A stretch of 29,126 nucleotides of DNA from assembly GCA_023405135.1 (NCBI GenBank), contig JAEXYZ010000050.1, positions 1 to 29,126 on the forward strand, given 5' to 3'. This stretch comes from Bacillota bacterium. GTDB taxonomy: Bacteria > Bacillota > Bacilli > Bacillales_A > Planococcaceae. A program made the position numbers and the translations under genes. This document shows, one piece after another, positions 16,016 to 25,053 of this stretch (the stretch's first letter is position 1; the number at the start of each line of letters is the position of its first letter). The notes under the pieces are model-generated. The model did no database searches. It was not told the DNA's origin and saw only the letters and a program-made list of their open reading frames with translations.

Positions 16016-16876
16016 TCAACTCCATCGATTTGCAATAAAACTATTTTGAAAATCATCATATTTTACTCGTTGTTGATTATAATACTCTACGTCATGAGAC
16101 ATCATGCCAACGACAAGTGTATTTAAAAAGGAAATAAGGGCAGGCATCATATCAATTGTTGATAATTCTGTTTGCTGCAAAACAAATGCCTCATTTGCAA
16201 AGTTATGAATTGGTGCGACATTTGAATCCGTAATCGCAACTGTGTAAACACCGCGCTTCACGAACTCCTCAGTTATTTGAATAGGCTCTTTGTAATAGCG
16301 ATGTAGTGAAATAACAATCGCTACGGAAGTTTCGTCCACCTCTTGAAGTGTGCGAATAAGCATGCCTGTTTCGGTTTGAACAAGCTTTACATTGGGACGA
16401 AGCATATTTAACGTAAACTGAAACCATTGTGCTGCAAAACTAGATGCGCCTTCCCCAACTAGATAAATGTTTTTTGCTTCATGTAATTTTTTCGTCGTTT
16501 CATGAAACTGATTAGGATCTATTTGTTTAGCAATTCTGACAATTTGAGAGCTAGTTTGCCCCATCACCTTTTCGCATAGCTGCTGCTCTTTAAAAAGCTC
16601 CTCTTTCGATGAAACGTAATTGCCCAAAGTACTATTCGTATTGTGCTCGAATAAATACATCGTCAGTTCTTTTTGCAACTGGGCATAGCCATTTAAACCA
16701 ATAGCATAGCAAAAGCGAATGACTGTCGTCTCACTTGTACCAGCCAACTTCCCAACTTCAGTAGCAGAATGAACTCCGACATATGTTGGATTATTTAATA
16801 CGAAGTTCGCCACCTTTTGCTGGGACTTCGACAAGGAATTATAATGTTGTTCGATTTTTTCTTTAATTGTTGCCAT
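16016..16876 (-). CDS. MurR/RpiR-family transcriptional regulator
   Basis: A 286-residue regulator with an N-terminal HTH_6 domain (about 1-77; LAGTSETTVIRFCYAIGLNGY) and a C-terminal SIS domain (about 120-250; YLVGEGASSF). SIS domains usually bind phosphosugars, but RpiR proteins also control amino acid and amino-sugar genes. It is first in the operon with the M20, GNAT and racemase genes and so is the likely local regulator. The ribosome binding site GGGGAGG is about 15 nt from the ATG, farther than usual, and part of it can pair as GAGG-CTT-CCTC, which could lower or control initiation. Confidence 0.9.
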   Translation of the reverse strand: MATIKEKIEQHYNSLSKSQQKVANFVLNNPTYVGVHSATEVGKLAGTSETTVIRFCYAIGLNGYAQLQKELTMYLFEHNTNSTLGNYVSSKEELFKEQQLCEKVMGQTSSQIVRIAKQIDPNQFHETTKKLHEAKNIYLVGEGASSFAAQWFQFTLNMLRPNVKLVQTETGMLIRTLQEVDETSVAIVISLHRYYKEPIQITEEFVKRGVYTVAITDSNVAPIHNFANEAFVLQQTELSTIDMMPALISFLNTLVVGMMSHDVEYYNQQRVKYDDFQNSFIANRWS

Positions 16877-17267
16877 ATAATTTAGAGGAAGCCTCCCCTT
16901 TATTTTTTCATATTTTGAAGTATAGACTTCATTTTATATTTAGTAATCTAACACGGATGCAAAAGAGTTGCAATAAGTTTTCTGAAATTTCTCATTTGTC
17001 CACTTTTTATATTTTCCACTAATTGAGCATGAAAGCATTTTAAAACAAAAAATACGTTAATGAGCTAGAAATTTAACAACATTTATATTTTTATAGAAAT
17101 TGAATAGATTTGATTTTGCAGATTCTTGATCTATCTACTTTCATGATAAATTTAAACGTTTTAATTAGAGATTAAAGCCCGTAGCCCTAAAATAACCACT
17201 AATATACTGAGAATGGGTTGAAATACTAACTCGTTTGTCTATTTAATTTGAAGGGAGAATAAATGTA
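16877..17267. other. Intergenic region between the RpiR operon and the coat-like gene
   Basis: About 390 bp of AT-rich sequence between divergent genes. I found no convincing open frame, RNA gene or sporulation-sigma promoter. At its right end AAGGGAG (17251-17257) precedes ATGTAATG, in which an ATG-TAA start-stop pair (17263-17268) overlaps the true ATG of the next gene. Confidence 0.5.
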
Positions 17268-17723
17268 ATGTATTATGATCCAAATTGGATGCGATACCGA
17301 AACTTTGTTGCTCAAAGAACTCCTAGTACCCCGTTCCTATCTGTGCCACTACCACAAATACCTGATTCATGGTCTCCATGAGGGTCTCCAGTTGATATGC
17401 CTCCAGTACCCGGCCCAGAATTTCCAACAACCGGTAGCTCATCACCTACTCAAGGAAATGGTGCTCCAACATCACCACCTCCACCATTTATCCCACAAAA
17501 ACCTACTCCAACTACAGGATATACCTTAAGAATAGATCCATTTGTTATACAATATTGTCTTGGTAAGACTACTTATATGTGGCTAAAAGATGGCAGTGAG
17601 TTTTGATATTTTCCATTTATTTTAGATATGAATTCTATTGGTGGTTTTATTTGGGATGGAACAACATGGCTATTCCATGCTGTAGATTTAGATAATGTTG
17701 ACACAGTTGCTTGTACTGTATAA
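17268..17723 (+). pseudogene. Coat-like Pro-rich protein gene with two in-frame TGA codons
   Basis: The frame from ATG 17268 to TAA 17721-17723 has 151 codons, with TGA at 17379-17381 and at 17604-17606. Both interruptions sit where tryptophan fits: SWSP-TGA-GSP and GSEF-TGA-YFPF. The protein has an N-terminus starting YYDPNWMRYR, a Pro/Thr/Ser-rich linker (about residues 38-75) and a C-terminal domain with CLGKTTYMWLKDG and FIWDGTTW, like small uncharacterised Bacillus proteins with a CL-x-TYIWL...FWFYP signature often found in sporeformers; that recollection is from memory. The frame stays clean on both sides of each TGA, with sensible composition throughout. It is either a gene in early decay or one that relies on UGA misreading. 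A terminator follows at 17781. Confidence 0.7.
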
Positions 17724-17780
17724 TTTCAGAATCAGAAGTATTGGTCAATCTTCATAAATAAAAATTTGAATCAAATTTTA

Positions 17781-17815
17781 AACCCTTTGGTAAATTTATC
17801 AACAAAGGGTTTTTA
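17781..17815 (+). terminator. Terminator of the coat-like gene
   Basis: AAACCCTTTG (17781-17790) pairs with CAAAGGGTTT (17804-17813), and T residues follow to 17815. It lies about 60 bp after the TAA at 17721. Confidence 0.85.
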
Positions 17816-18006
17816 TTAAGGATTTTTCTCCCTTTATTACTAAATAAACAAATATTATTAACTTTCTTTATTCATCTACCTCTTTCCACTTTTCCAACCA
17901 ACAATCAATAATAGTTTTCTGCATTTCTTCAATATTAGGATAAAAAAAGTAAATAAAGACAAAATAACTGTAATCTTGAAAATGCATTCTTAAAGGATGG
18001 TAAAAT

Positions 18007-19364
18007 ATGAAAGCAAGTTGGACACTCTATTTAAATGATATAAAAAATATCGAAAAAAATTGGGTAGCAGCTGTATTAATTAGCGGATTAATTCTCTTAC
18101 CATCTCTATATGCATGGCTTAATATTGAAGCATCTATGAATCCCTATGGTCAAACAGATCAAATTCCGATAGCAATAGTAAATGAAGATAAAGGCGCCGT
18201 TGTACGTGACCAGTCCATTCATGCAGGAAATGACATTGTCGCTACATTAAAAGAAAATAAGTCAACGGATTGGCATTTTGTAAGTCGCGAAACGGCAATG
18301 AACAAACTTAAATATGGAGATTATTATTATGCTGCAATTATAGTGCCTTCAAACTTTTCAAAAAAATTAGGCTCAGTCATTAGCGACAATCCAGAAAAAG
18401 CTAATGTTGAATACTATGTAAATGAAAAACTTAACGCGATTGCCCCTAAAATTACGGAAAAAGGTGCAAGTATAATTGTCCAACAAATTAGTAATAATTT
18501 TCAATGAATTCCCATATGTTAATGGATAAAGTAATTGAATTGGCAAATCGATTAAGAACAATTCAAGAGGAAGCCGATATTAACAAAATTATCCAACTGC
18601 TCCAAAATGACCCTGAAGCAGAACGTGGCTTTTTTGCAGAACCAGTTGTATTGAAAGAATATAAATTATTTTCTATTCCGAACTATGGAACTGGAATGAC
18701 ACCATTTTATACAGTGCTCTCTCTATGGGTTGGTGGACTGCTATTGATCTCCTTATTATCCACCGATATACACTCAATTGAAGCTTTTTCAGGTAGAAGT
18801 ATATATTTGGGTCGAATGTTCACGTTCATAACTATAGGATTTTTCCAAACAATAATTGTAACATTGGGGAATATTTTTTTACTCCCTGTAGAGATTAGTG
18901 AACCCTTTTGGTTTGTTCTGTTTGGGCTGTTATGCAGTGTTGTATTTATTGCGATTGTATACACCCTCGTATCAGTCTTCGGGAATGTTGGAAAGGCACT
19001 TTCGATTATCCTATTAGTACTACAAATTGCAGGTTCTGGTGGAACGTATCCGGTTGTGCTGCTTCCAAAATTTTTTCAAGTAATTAACCCTTTTCTACCT
19101 TTTACTTATGCGATTAGCCTTATGAGGGAAGCTGTCGGGGGCATTATTTGGGAAAAGGTAATATACGACATTTTATTCATCTTACTCTTCGGATTCATGG
19201 CACTTATTCTCGGCGGATTTTTAAAAGAAGCCATTAATAAACAGACAAATAAACTAAAGAAGAAATCAAAAGAATCAGGGTTGTTTCACTATGTTATTAC
19301 AAAACTACCCTTTTTTAATATTCCTTTTGATACTAATCCTTCTTCTGAATATATTTTATTTTAA
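18007..19364 (+). pseudogene. YhgE/Pip-family membrane protein lacking its central region and frameshifted
   Basis: Two abutting frames represent the ends of one YhgE/Pip protein. The 5' frame (18007-18507, 166 residues) has the N-terminal helix and the conserved NEDKG segment. The 3' frame (18504-19364, 286 residues) has FAEPVVLKEYKLFSIPNYGTGMTPFY and the C-terminal ABC-2-type helices. Normal family members have roughly 700-900 residues; here the long extracytoplasmic coiled-coil middle is absent, and the reading frame changes at the junction (CAATGAATT, 18503-18511). The overlap happens to be ATGA, so a coupled two-piece product is formally possible, but loss of function is more likely. AAAGGATGG precedes the start. 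Intact relatives act in type VII secretion-linked or phage-infection roles. Confidence 0.85.
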
Positions 19365-19464
19365 AGAACTTAATGCCAATAGTTAAAAACGCTAAAAATC
19401 TTCTTCATTTAACTTAGGATTTTCCAATTTTTAATTCTTGAATGTGTCTAAAAATCGATGAAAT

Positions 19465-19501
19465 AAAATGATAACTTCGGCGGACAGAATCCGAAGTTAT
19501 C
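19465..19501 (-). terminator. Terminator of the chemoreceptor gene
   Basis: GATAACTTCGG (19470-19480) and CCGAAGTTATC (19491-19501) form a perfect 11-bp stem with a 10-nt loop. On the minus strand it is followed by a T-rich run. The structure begins 8 bp after the receptor stop codon. Confidence 0.88.
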
Positions 19502-19508
19502 TAATGTA

Positions 19509-21220
19509 TTAAAGTTTAAATTGACTAATTAGTTTACTTAGTTCAACTGATAGTAGCTCTAATTTCTTTGCATTTTGTGATACTTCTTCCATTGAACTAT
19601 TTGTTTGTTCCGTTGCAGCGGTAGTTTCTTCAATACCTGCAGCTGATTCTTCGGAAATGGCAGCTATCTCCTGGATTGACGCGTTCATCTCTTGGCTATT
19701 TTGAGCTAGGTTTGATAAATTGGATGAAATCATATTAATACTATTAACCATTTCATTAACGGATTGACTAATATCATTAAATGTTCCTTGAGTTAGTTTT
19801 ATTTGTTCCGTTCCCATTTCAACCTCTTCATAGCCTGTTTTTAATGATTCAGTCACATTTACGATTTCACCTTGAATATTCATGACAATATTTGTAATAT
19901 CACTTACTGATAAAGCTACTTGTTCTGCAAGCTGTCTTACTTCATCAGCTACAACTGCAAACCCTTTACCGTGTTCTCCAGCTCTTGCAGCTTCGATTGC
20001 AGCATTTAATGATAATAAGTTTGTTTGATCTGCAATGTTTTTAATTACAATAACTAATTTCGATATTTCCTTCGCTTGATCATTTAACGCATTAACTTTT
20101 TCAACTGATGTTCGAACAATTTGGTTAATTTTTAACATTTGACTTGTTGAGGATTCCATTAATGTACTACCTTGATCTGTCATAGCGATAACTTGTTTTG
20201 ATGAATTATAAATCAGTTCACCATGTTCATTCGTTTCCTGTACTTTGGACACAAATGTTGTCATTGCCGAAGATAAGGAACTTGTATGATCTGCTTGTTT
20301 TTCCGAACCAGAGGCCAATTCTTCCATTGTAATCGAAACTTGTTGAGTTCCTTGTTTTACTTCGTATGCTGATTGAGTTAGCTCTTCACTATTACTTGAA
20401 ATGATTTTAGAGTCTCCTGATATTTTTTCAATCATATCCCGCAATTTTATTTGTAATTCATTCATAGCATTTGCAAGTATACCCGTTTCGTCCTTTGACT
20501 TTATCTTTAATGGTTCTATACTTAAATCGGCATTCGCCAAATACCCCATCCGCTCTGTTACCATTTTAATTGGATTGGAAATTTTATTAGCAAACAACCA
20601 AATAATAATGAATCCAACTATTAGTGTAATAGCAAGTATCCACAAATTTGAACTTAAAATATCTTTTGCTGGTTTGTTAAAATCCAACATGTATGTTGAA
20701 GCAGCTACAGTCCATCCCCAATCAGAATTAGTTTTAACATATGCCACTTTATCTTCTATCCTATTTTCATCGCCATTTAGTGGGTAATCATAGTCAACAA
20801 ATCCTCCACCTTCACTCCCCACGCGTATCATTTCTTGAATATATTTTAAGCCGTTAGAATCTTCTAAATCCCAATTGTTTGATCCCTCAATACTTGGATG
20901 TGCTACTGTAGTTCCCTGTTGGTCGACTATTAATATGTATCCATTCTCACCTAGATTTAAATTACTAGTAATTGGACGTTTCCCATCTTCATTCATTTCA
21001 CCTAAAATGGAGACCTTTACTTTTTCCTGTGCTTCACTTAATGTCATATTTCCTTTTTGTACTTCTTCATTTAAAACTTCAATCATTGAAATCGTCATTT
21101 CAACACTATTTTTTAAATTTGTTTTCCCTAAATCATTTAAATTAGATTCACTTTTTGAATAACTAAATATGCAAAGAATAACCATTGGAACTATTAATAT
21201 GGATGTAATATAGATGCATA
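19509..21220 (-). pseudogene. Methyl-accepting chemotaxis protein, 5' end lost at the IS3 element
   Basis: This chemoreceptor keeps an extracellular single-Cache sensor (GENGYILIVDQQGTTVAHP; DWGWTVAASTYM), a second membrane helix (about residues 180-200 from ATG 21185), a HAMP domain and the signalling tip with IADQTNLLSLNAAIEAARAGEHGKGFAVVADEVR. The frame continues upstream of the ATG at 21185 as a hydrophobic stretch (IYITSILIVP) that belongs to the first membrane helix. It reaches the IS boundary at 21220 with no start codon, so roughly the first 10-15 residues and the native promoter are missing. The ATG at 21185 lies mid-helix and has no ribosome binding site. Probably silent unless the IS drives a fusion. 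Confidence 0.82.
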
Positions 21221-21239
21221 GACATACCTCACTTAACTC
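21221..21239 (+). repeat. Left terminal inverted repeat of the IS3 element
   Basis: AGACATACCTCACTTAACT matches the reverse complement of 22568-22586 (AGACACACTTTGCTTAACT) at 14 of 19 positions, with the outer AGACA and inner CTTAACT conserved. Confidence 0.75.
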
Positions 21240-21274
21240 ACTAAAATAGAGATTACGAGAGGACGTGTCCGAAC

Positions 21275-21535
21275 ATGAGTCAAAAAAAGTATAATCAAGA
21301 GTTCAAACAAACTGTGGTTGAGCTTTATCGCTCAGGCACAGGGGTCAGCCAACTATCTAGCGAATATGGTGTATCAGAAGTAACGATTTATAAATGGATT
21401 AAACTACATTCTCCTATTGAAGGGACAAACGAGTTAACGGCAGCTGAAGTCGCTGCGATTCAAAAAGAAAACCTTCGATTGAAACAAGAGGTAGAAATTT
21501 TAAAAAAGGCTATGACCATATTCGCACAAAAATAG
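21275..21535 (+). CDS. IS3-family transposase OrfA
   Basis: The 86-residue DNA-binding subunit has an N-terminal HTH (GVSQLSSEYGVSEVTIYKWIK) and a C-terminal leucine-zipper-like helix (AIQKENLRLKQEVEILKK). Close to its end the heptamer A AAA AAG occurs in the correct phase (21502-21508), the canonical slippery site for producing the OrfAB fusion by -1 frameshifting. OrfA alone usually acts as a regulator in this family. Confidence 0.93.
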   Translation: MSQKKYNQEFKQTVVELYRSGTGVSQLSSEYGVSEVTIYKWIKLHSPIEGTNELTAAEVAAIQKENLRLKQEVEILKKAMTIFAQK

Positions 21536-21594
21536 AAGACCAAGAGCTGATCGACCATATTACAAAAGAGAGCGAACATCACCCAGTACAGCTG

Positions 21595-22410
21595 ATGTGT
21601 CGTGTTTTAAGAATGCCGAAAAGTACTTATTATCAATCTTTTAAGAAGAAGCCTAACAGTTATCATGTCGCCAATGAAAAGTTGCTAGAACGTATTCGAA
21701 TCATCCATCAAGAAAGTGATGGTCGTTATGGAGCGCCCAAAATTTTTGCAATCTTAAAACGAGAAGGCTACACAGGTAGTATTGATCGTGTACAACGCAT
21801 TATGAAACGAGCAGGCATTCGCTCGAACATCACAAAAAAGTACAAACCGGCGTCATCGAAAGCACCAGTTGAGGCGCGTGAAAACGTGTTGGAACAGGAT
21901 TTCACAACCGAAACCATCAATCAAAAATGGGTGGCAGATATTACGTATATTCACACACTGCGCGACGGTTGGTGTTATTTGGCGTCGGTTTTAGATCTAC
22001 ACACCAAGAAAATTGTCGGCTATAAATTTGGTCGTAGAATGACTGTGGATCTGGTTTTAGACGCACTCGACAACGCTGTAGCAGATCAAAAGCCAGAACC
22101 TGGGCTAGTAGTTCACACGGATTTAGGTTCACAATATACAAGTGAAGATTTTCAAAAACGTTTAAAGCAGTATGAAATGGTTCCATCATTTAGCCGGAAG
22201 GGCTGTCCGTATGACAATGCGTGTATTGAGTCATTCCACGCTACATTGAAAAAAGAAGAAGTATATAGAACACGATATGATGGCTTTGAAACAGCCCGCA
22301 TTGCCTTGTTTAAGTACATAGAGGGTTGGTACAATCGCAAGCGGATCCATGGAAGTATCGGCTATTTCACGCCCGATGCTTATGAAAAAATGTGCCGAGC
22401 AGCAGCGTAA
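21595..22410 (+). CDS. IS3-family transposase OrfB (DDE integrase core)
   Basis: The frame is open from the slippery site at 21502-21508 and reads GYDHIRTKIEDQELIDH before the ATG at 21595, so the active transposase is the OrfAB fusion spanning 21275-22410. The 271-residue part from the ATG has the HTH_21 region (HQESDGRYGAPKIFAILK) and the rve catalytic core with Asp in WVADITYI, Asp in VHTDLGSQY and Glu in CIESFHATLKKEE, a complete DDE triad. It looks functional. Confidence 0.93.
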   Translation: MCRVLRMPKSTYYQSFKKKPNSYHVANEKLLERIRIIHQESDGRYGAPKIFAILKREGYTGSIDRVQRIMKRAGIRSNITKKYKPASSKAPVEARENVLEQDFTTETINQKWVADITYIHTLRDGWCYLASVLDLHTKKIVGYKFGRRMTVDLVLDALDNAVADQKPEPGLVVHTDLGSQYTSEDFQKRLKQYEMVPSFSRKGCPYDNACIESFHATLKKEEVYRTRYDGFETARIALFKYIEGWYNRKRIHGSIGYFTPDAYEKMCRAAA

Positions 22411-22478
22411 GAACCAAGGGGATTTCGAATCAATTCCCACCCATTTTTTCTGGCGCAACTTCCTATAATTTCCGCTCT

Positions 22479-22534
22479 ACATCCCGAGTAGGCGGTCAAA
22501 GGCTCTTTTCACTTTGACGGGCTACTCGGGATGT
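22479..22534. other. Long hairpin at the 3' end of the IS3 element
   Basis: ACATCCCGAGTAG (22479-22491) and CTACTCGGGATGT (22522-22534) form a perfect 13-bp stem, continued inside by GTCAAAG/CTTTGAC. It lies between the transposase stop and the right terminal repeat. It may block transcription through the element or form part of the transposase recognition end. Confidence 0.7.
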
Positions 22535-22567
22535 GGAACACTAAAAATGGATGTTGCGCAACAAAAA

Positions 22568-22586
22568 AGTTAAGCAAAGTGTGTCT
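22568..22586 (-). repeat. Right terminal inverted repeat of the IS3 element
   Basis: AGTTAAGCAAAGTGTGTCT is the inverted counterpart of 21221-21239. The base after it begins a truncated minus-strand gene. Confidence 0.75.
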
Positions 22587-22646
22587 GAAATCTTGACGTA
22601 GATCCACCTCATAAACCTCATCTAATCTCTCAAACAATTTTTGCAT
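22587..22646 (-). pseudogene. First 20 codons of an unidentified gene cut off by the IS3 element
   Basis: An ATG at 22644-22646 behind a strong AAAGGAGG site encodes MQKLFERLDEVYE and seven more residues before the frame meets the IS end at 22586. It starts 35 bp after the stop of the beta-hydroxyacid dehydrogenase on the same strand, so it was the next gene of that operon. The fragment is too short to name. The remainder is not found on the other side of the element. Confidence 0.65.
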
Positions 22647-22681
22647 TCTATTAACCTCCTTTTATATTTAATATGTTCCCT

Positions 22682-23578
22682 CTATGAATTAGATTCATAT
22701 GTTTGCATGATTTCTATTAATACTTCGTAAACAGCAGATGAATCCAAATTTCCTTTTCCTTTATTTCTCCCTAAATGAAAAAGTTGATGAGTGCTATCAC
22801 TAACAATGGTAGAAATTTTGTTGTCCTCTGCTAGATTTCTATATAGATGAATATCTTTTGTCATATTAGCTAACGAAAATTTCACGTTATCAAATGATTG
22901 GTCAATAATATTAACTCCGAAAACGTCCATAGCTCGGGTTTGTCCACTGCCCTTTTGTAAAATGGATGCAAGCTTTTCCTTAGGGACTCCTGCTTTTTCA
23001 CTAGTTAGGAATGCTTCACTTAGTAGAGAAATGACACCAGCAACAACCATTTTATGACATAGTTTTACTGTTTGACCTACACCACTATCCCCTAAATATT
23101 CAATATGTTTTCCTATTGCTTGTAGAACGGGAAGGATTTCTTCGAGCCTGTCTTTATTCCCTCCAACCATTATTGTCAGTGTTCCATTATTTGCACCATC
23201 TGGCCCACCACTTAACGGGCAATCGTAAAATTCAACGTCTTTCCCTTGAGCTATTTCATGTATTTGTCTCGTGATATTTACATCATTCGTGCTCATATCT
23301 AGTATGAAAGTGCTTTGGTTCATTCGATAAAGAACTCCTCGATCCTCATCTAAGATAATCTCTTTAACTAAATCCGGTGATGTTAAGGATAAAATTAGAA
23401 AATCTACCTGACTAGCTAATACTTCAGGTGTTGAAGCTGCGATGGCTCCTTCGTTTACTAAATTTGTCACTGCATCATCATTAATATCGTATACAATGAC
23501 CTCGTAGTTATTTTTGATTAGATTTTTAGCCATTCCACTACCCATTAAACCGCAGCCAATTACTCCGACCGTTGCCAT
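22682..23578 (-). CDS. Beta-hydroxyacid dehydrogenase (3-hydroxyisobutyrate dehydrogenase / GarR type)
   Basis: A 298-residue NAD(P)-dependent enzyme of the beta-hydroxyacid dehydrogenase family. It has the dinucleotide motif GVIGCGLMGSGMAKNL at the N-terminus, the substrate motif DCPLSGGPDGANNGTL and the catalytic lysine in GQTVKLCHKM (about residue 174). The protein is full length. It follows the aldehyde dehydrogenase by 11 bp and preceded a gene now lost to the IS3 element. Tartronate semialdehyde reductase, 3-hydroxyisobutyrate dehydrogenase and succinic semialdehyde reductase share this fold, and I cannot separate them. An aldehyde dehydrogenase and a PucR/CdaR-type regulator beside it would suit sugar-acid catabolism. 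Confidence 0.9.
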   Translation of the reverse strand: MATVGVIGCGLMGSGMAKNLIKNNYEVIVYDINDDAVTNLVNEGAIAASTPEVLASQVDFLILSLTSPDLVKEIILDEDRGVLYRMNQSTFILDMSTNDVNITRQIHEIAQGKDVEFYDCPLSGGPDGANNGTLTIMVGGNKDRLEEILPVLQAIGKHIEYLGDSGVGQTVKLCHKMVVAGVISLLSEAFLTSEKAGVPKEKLASILQKGSGQTRAMDVFGVNIIDQSFDNVKFSLANMTKDIHLYRNLAEDNKISTIVSDSTHQLFHLGRNKGKGNLDSSAVYEVLIEIMQTYESNS

Positions 23579-23589
23579 ACATAGCCCTC

Positions 23590-25040
23590 CTATGCCCTAA
23601 TGTAAACCGTCTTATATTCGGTCCAAAATTCTAAAGCAGTTGAGCCTTGTTCACGCGGGCCTAGACTCGAAGCCTTTTTCCCTCCAAAAGGATATTGATT
23701 TTCAAAATAGTTAGAAGGAATATTCACATGTGTGACACCTGTTTCGATATGTTTAACAAAGTGCATTGCTTTTGTTAAATCTTTTGTATAGATTGTGGAA
23801 GATAATCCAAATTCACTATCATTTGCTACTTCTAAAGCTTCTTCATAGGAATCTACTTCAATCACAGCAATGACTGGTGCAAAAATTTCTTCCTTAAATA
23901 TTCTCATTTCTCGATTTACATTACTGAACACGGTTGGTACTATAAAATACCCTTTATCCAACCCATTCTCCGTTAATCTCTTTCCACCACATTCAAGGAC
24001 AGCACCATCTTGAGTAGCGTGGTTCACATGCTCTAAATACAAATTCAGTTGATTTTCGTCGATGATTGGTCCATTATCGGATCTTTCATCAAAGCCATCT
24101 CCTATCGTTAAAGAATTTGCTGCATTCACTAATCTAGTAATCACCTCTTTTGAAATACTTCTAGGGACAATTAATCTACTTGTTCCGGTACAACGTTGTC
24201 CATTATCATAAAATCCGCTAATTACCACATTTTTTATGGTTTCATCCAAATCAACATCCTCAAGTATGATGGATGCATTTTTACCACCCATTTCAGCTTG
24301 CATTTTACCTCCACGATTCGTTACAGCTCTCCCCAGTGCCAAGCCCACTTCTGTTGATCCTGTAAAGGAAACAGCTTTAATTTTTGGATGATGTCCAATT
24401 GCGCCTCCTATTACTCCACCAGGCCCAGTTACCATATTTATTACTCCTTTAGGTACACCCGCTTTTTCAAATAACTCGATAATTTTTATACTAATTAAAG
24501 AAGTATTACTAGCAGGTTTAAAAACTACTGTATTTCCAGCAACAATTGCCGGAGCAATTTTCCAAATACCTATACCTAGAGGGAAATTATAAGGAGCAAT
24601 TACGCCAACAACCCCTAAAGGTTCTCTTACTGTATAGCCAAAAATATGTGGGTCATTTGAAGGAATCGTTTCACCGGTTAAACGTGTTGCCTCGCCGCTA
24701 AATTGTTTCATCGCTTCGATTGTTTTCTGAACTTCACCTAAGGAATTTTTATATGTTTTCCCTACTTCTTTTGTAATGATTGTTGCAAGTTCTTCCTTTT
24801 GTTCCTCTAGTAAATTAATGAGTTTAAATAACACTTCCCCCGTTCTGGCACTGCAATTTTAGACCATGTTTTAAAAGCTTTCTCAGCAATTTCTATCGCG
24901 ATTTCAACATCTCGTTGATCGGATTTTTGAAAATAACCTAGTATAGTGTCTGCATTGGCAGGATTAATACTTGGATAAACTTCACCTGATAATGCTTGAA
25001 CCCATTCACCATCAATGTAATTAAAATATGTTTGAGTCAT
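23590..25040 (-). pseudogene. NAD(P)-dependent aldehyde dehydrogenase with a one-base frameshift
   Basis: The N-terminal piece (25040 to about 24840; FNYIDGEWV..., ending in AVPERG) and the main piece (about 24834-23590, beginning VLFKLINLLEEQ) are consecutive parts of one aldehyde dehydrogenase of about 480 residues. The catalytic Cys in GQRCTGTSRL and Glu in AEMGGKNAS are present. The break lies in a run of five C on the plus strand (24837-24841, G on the coding strand); six would restore PERGEVLFKL in frame. This is therefore a single-base loss in a homopolymer: true mutation, phase variation or sequencing error. The sequence resembles 2,5-dioxovalerate (ketoglutarate semialdehyde) dehydrogenases, but specificity is uncertain. 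An AGGGGGG site precedes the start. Confidence 0.9.
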
Positions 25041-25053
25041 TCAAACGCCCCCC

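Larger units (their letters stand above)
21221..22586 (+). mobile_element. IS3-family (IS150-like) insertion sequence, 1366 bp
   Basis: The element is bounded by imperfect terminal inverted repeats (AGACATACCTCACTTAACT at the left; its counterpart at 22568-22586) and encodes OrfA and OrfB joined by a -1 frameshift signal. Both frames look intact, so it may be active. The flanking sequences show no target-site duplication, and each flank is a broken gene of a different type, which points to a deletion or recombination after insertion. Confidence 0.88.

Noticed and set aside
17268..17723. Selenocysteine at the two TGA codons
   Set aside because: Both contexts fit tryptophan, the protein is not a redox type, and no selenocysteine insertion hairpin is obvious right after either TGA.
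17868..17987. Minus-strand 39-codon frame starting MHFQDYSYFVF and ending KWKEVDE
   Set aside because: It looks slightly coding-like but has no ribosome binding site and no recognised relative, and its start abuts the YhgE ribosome binding site; kept as a possible remnant only.
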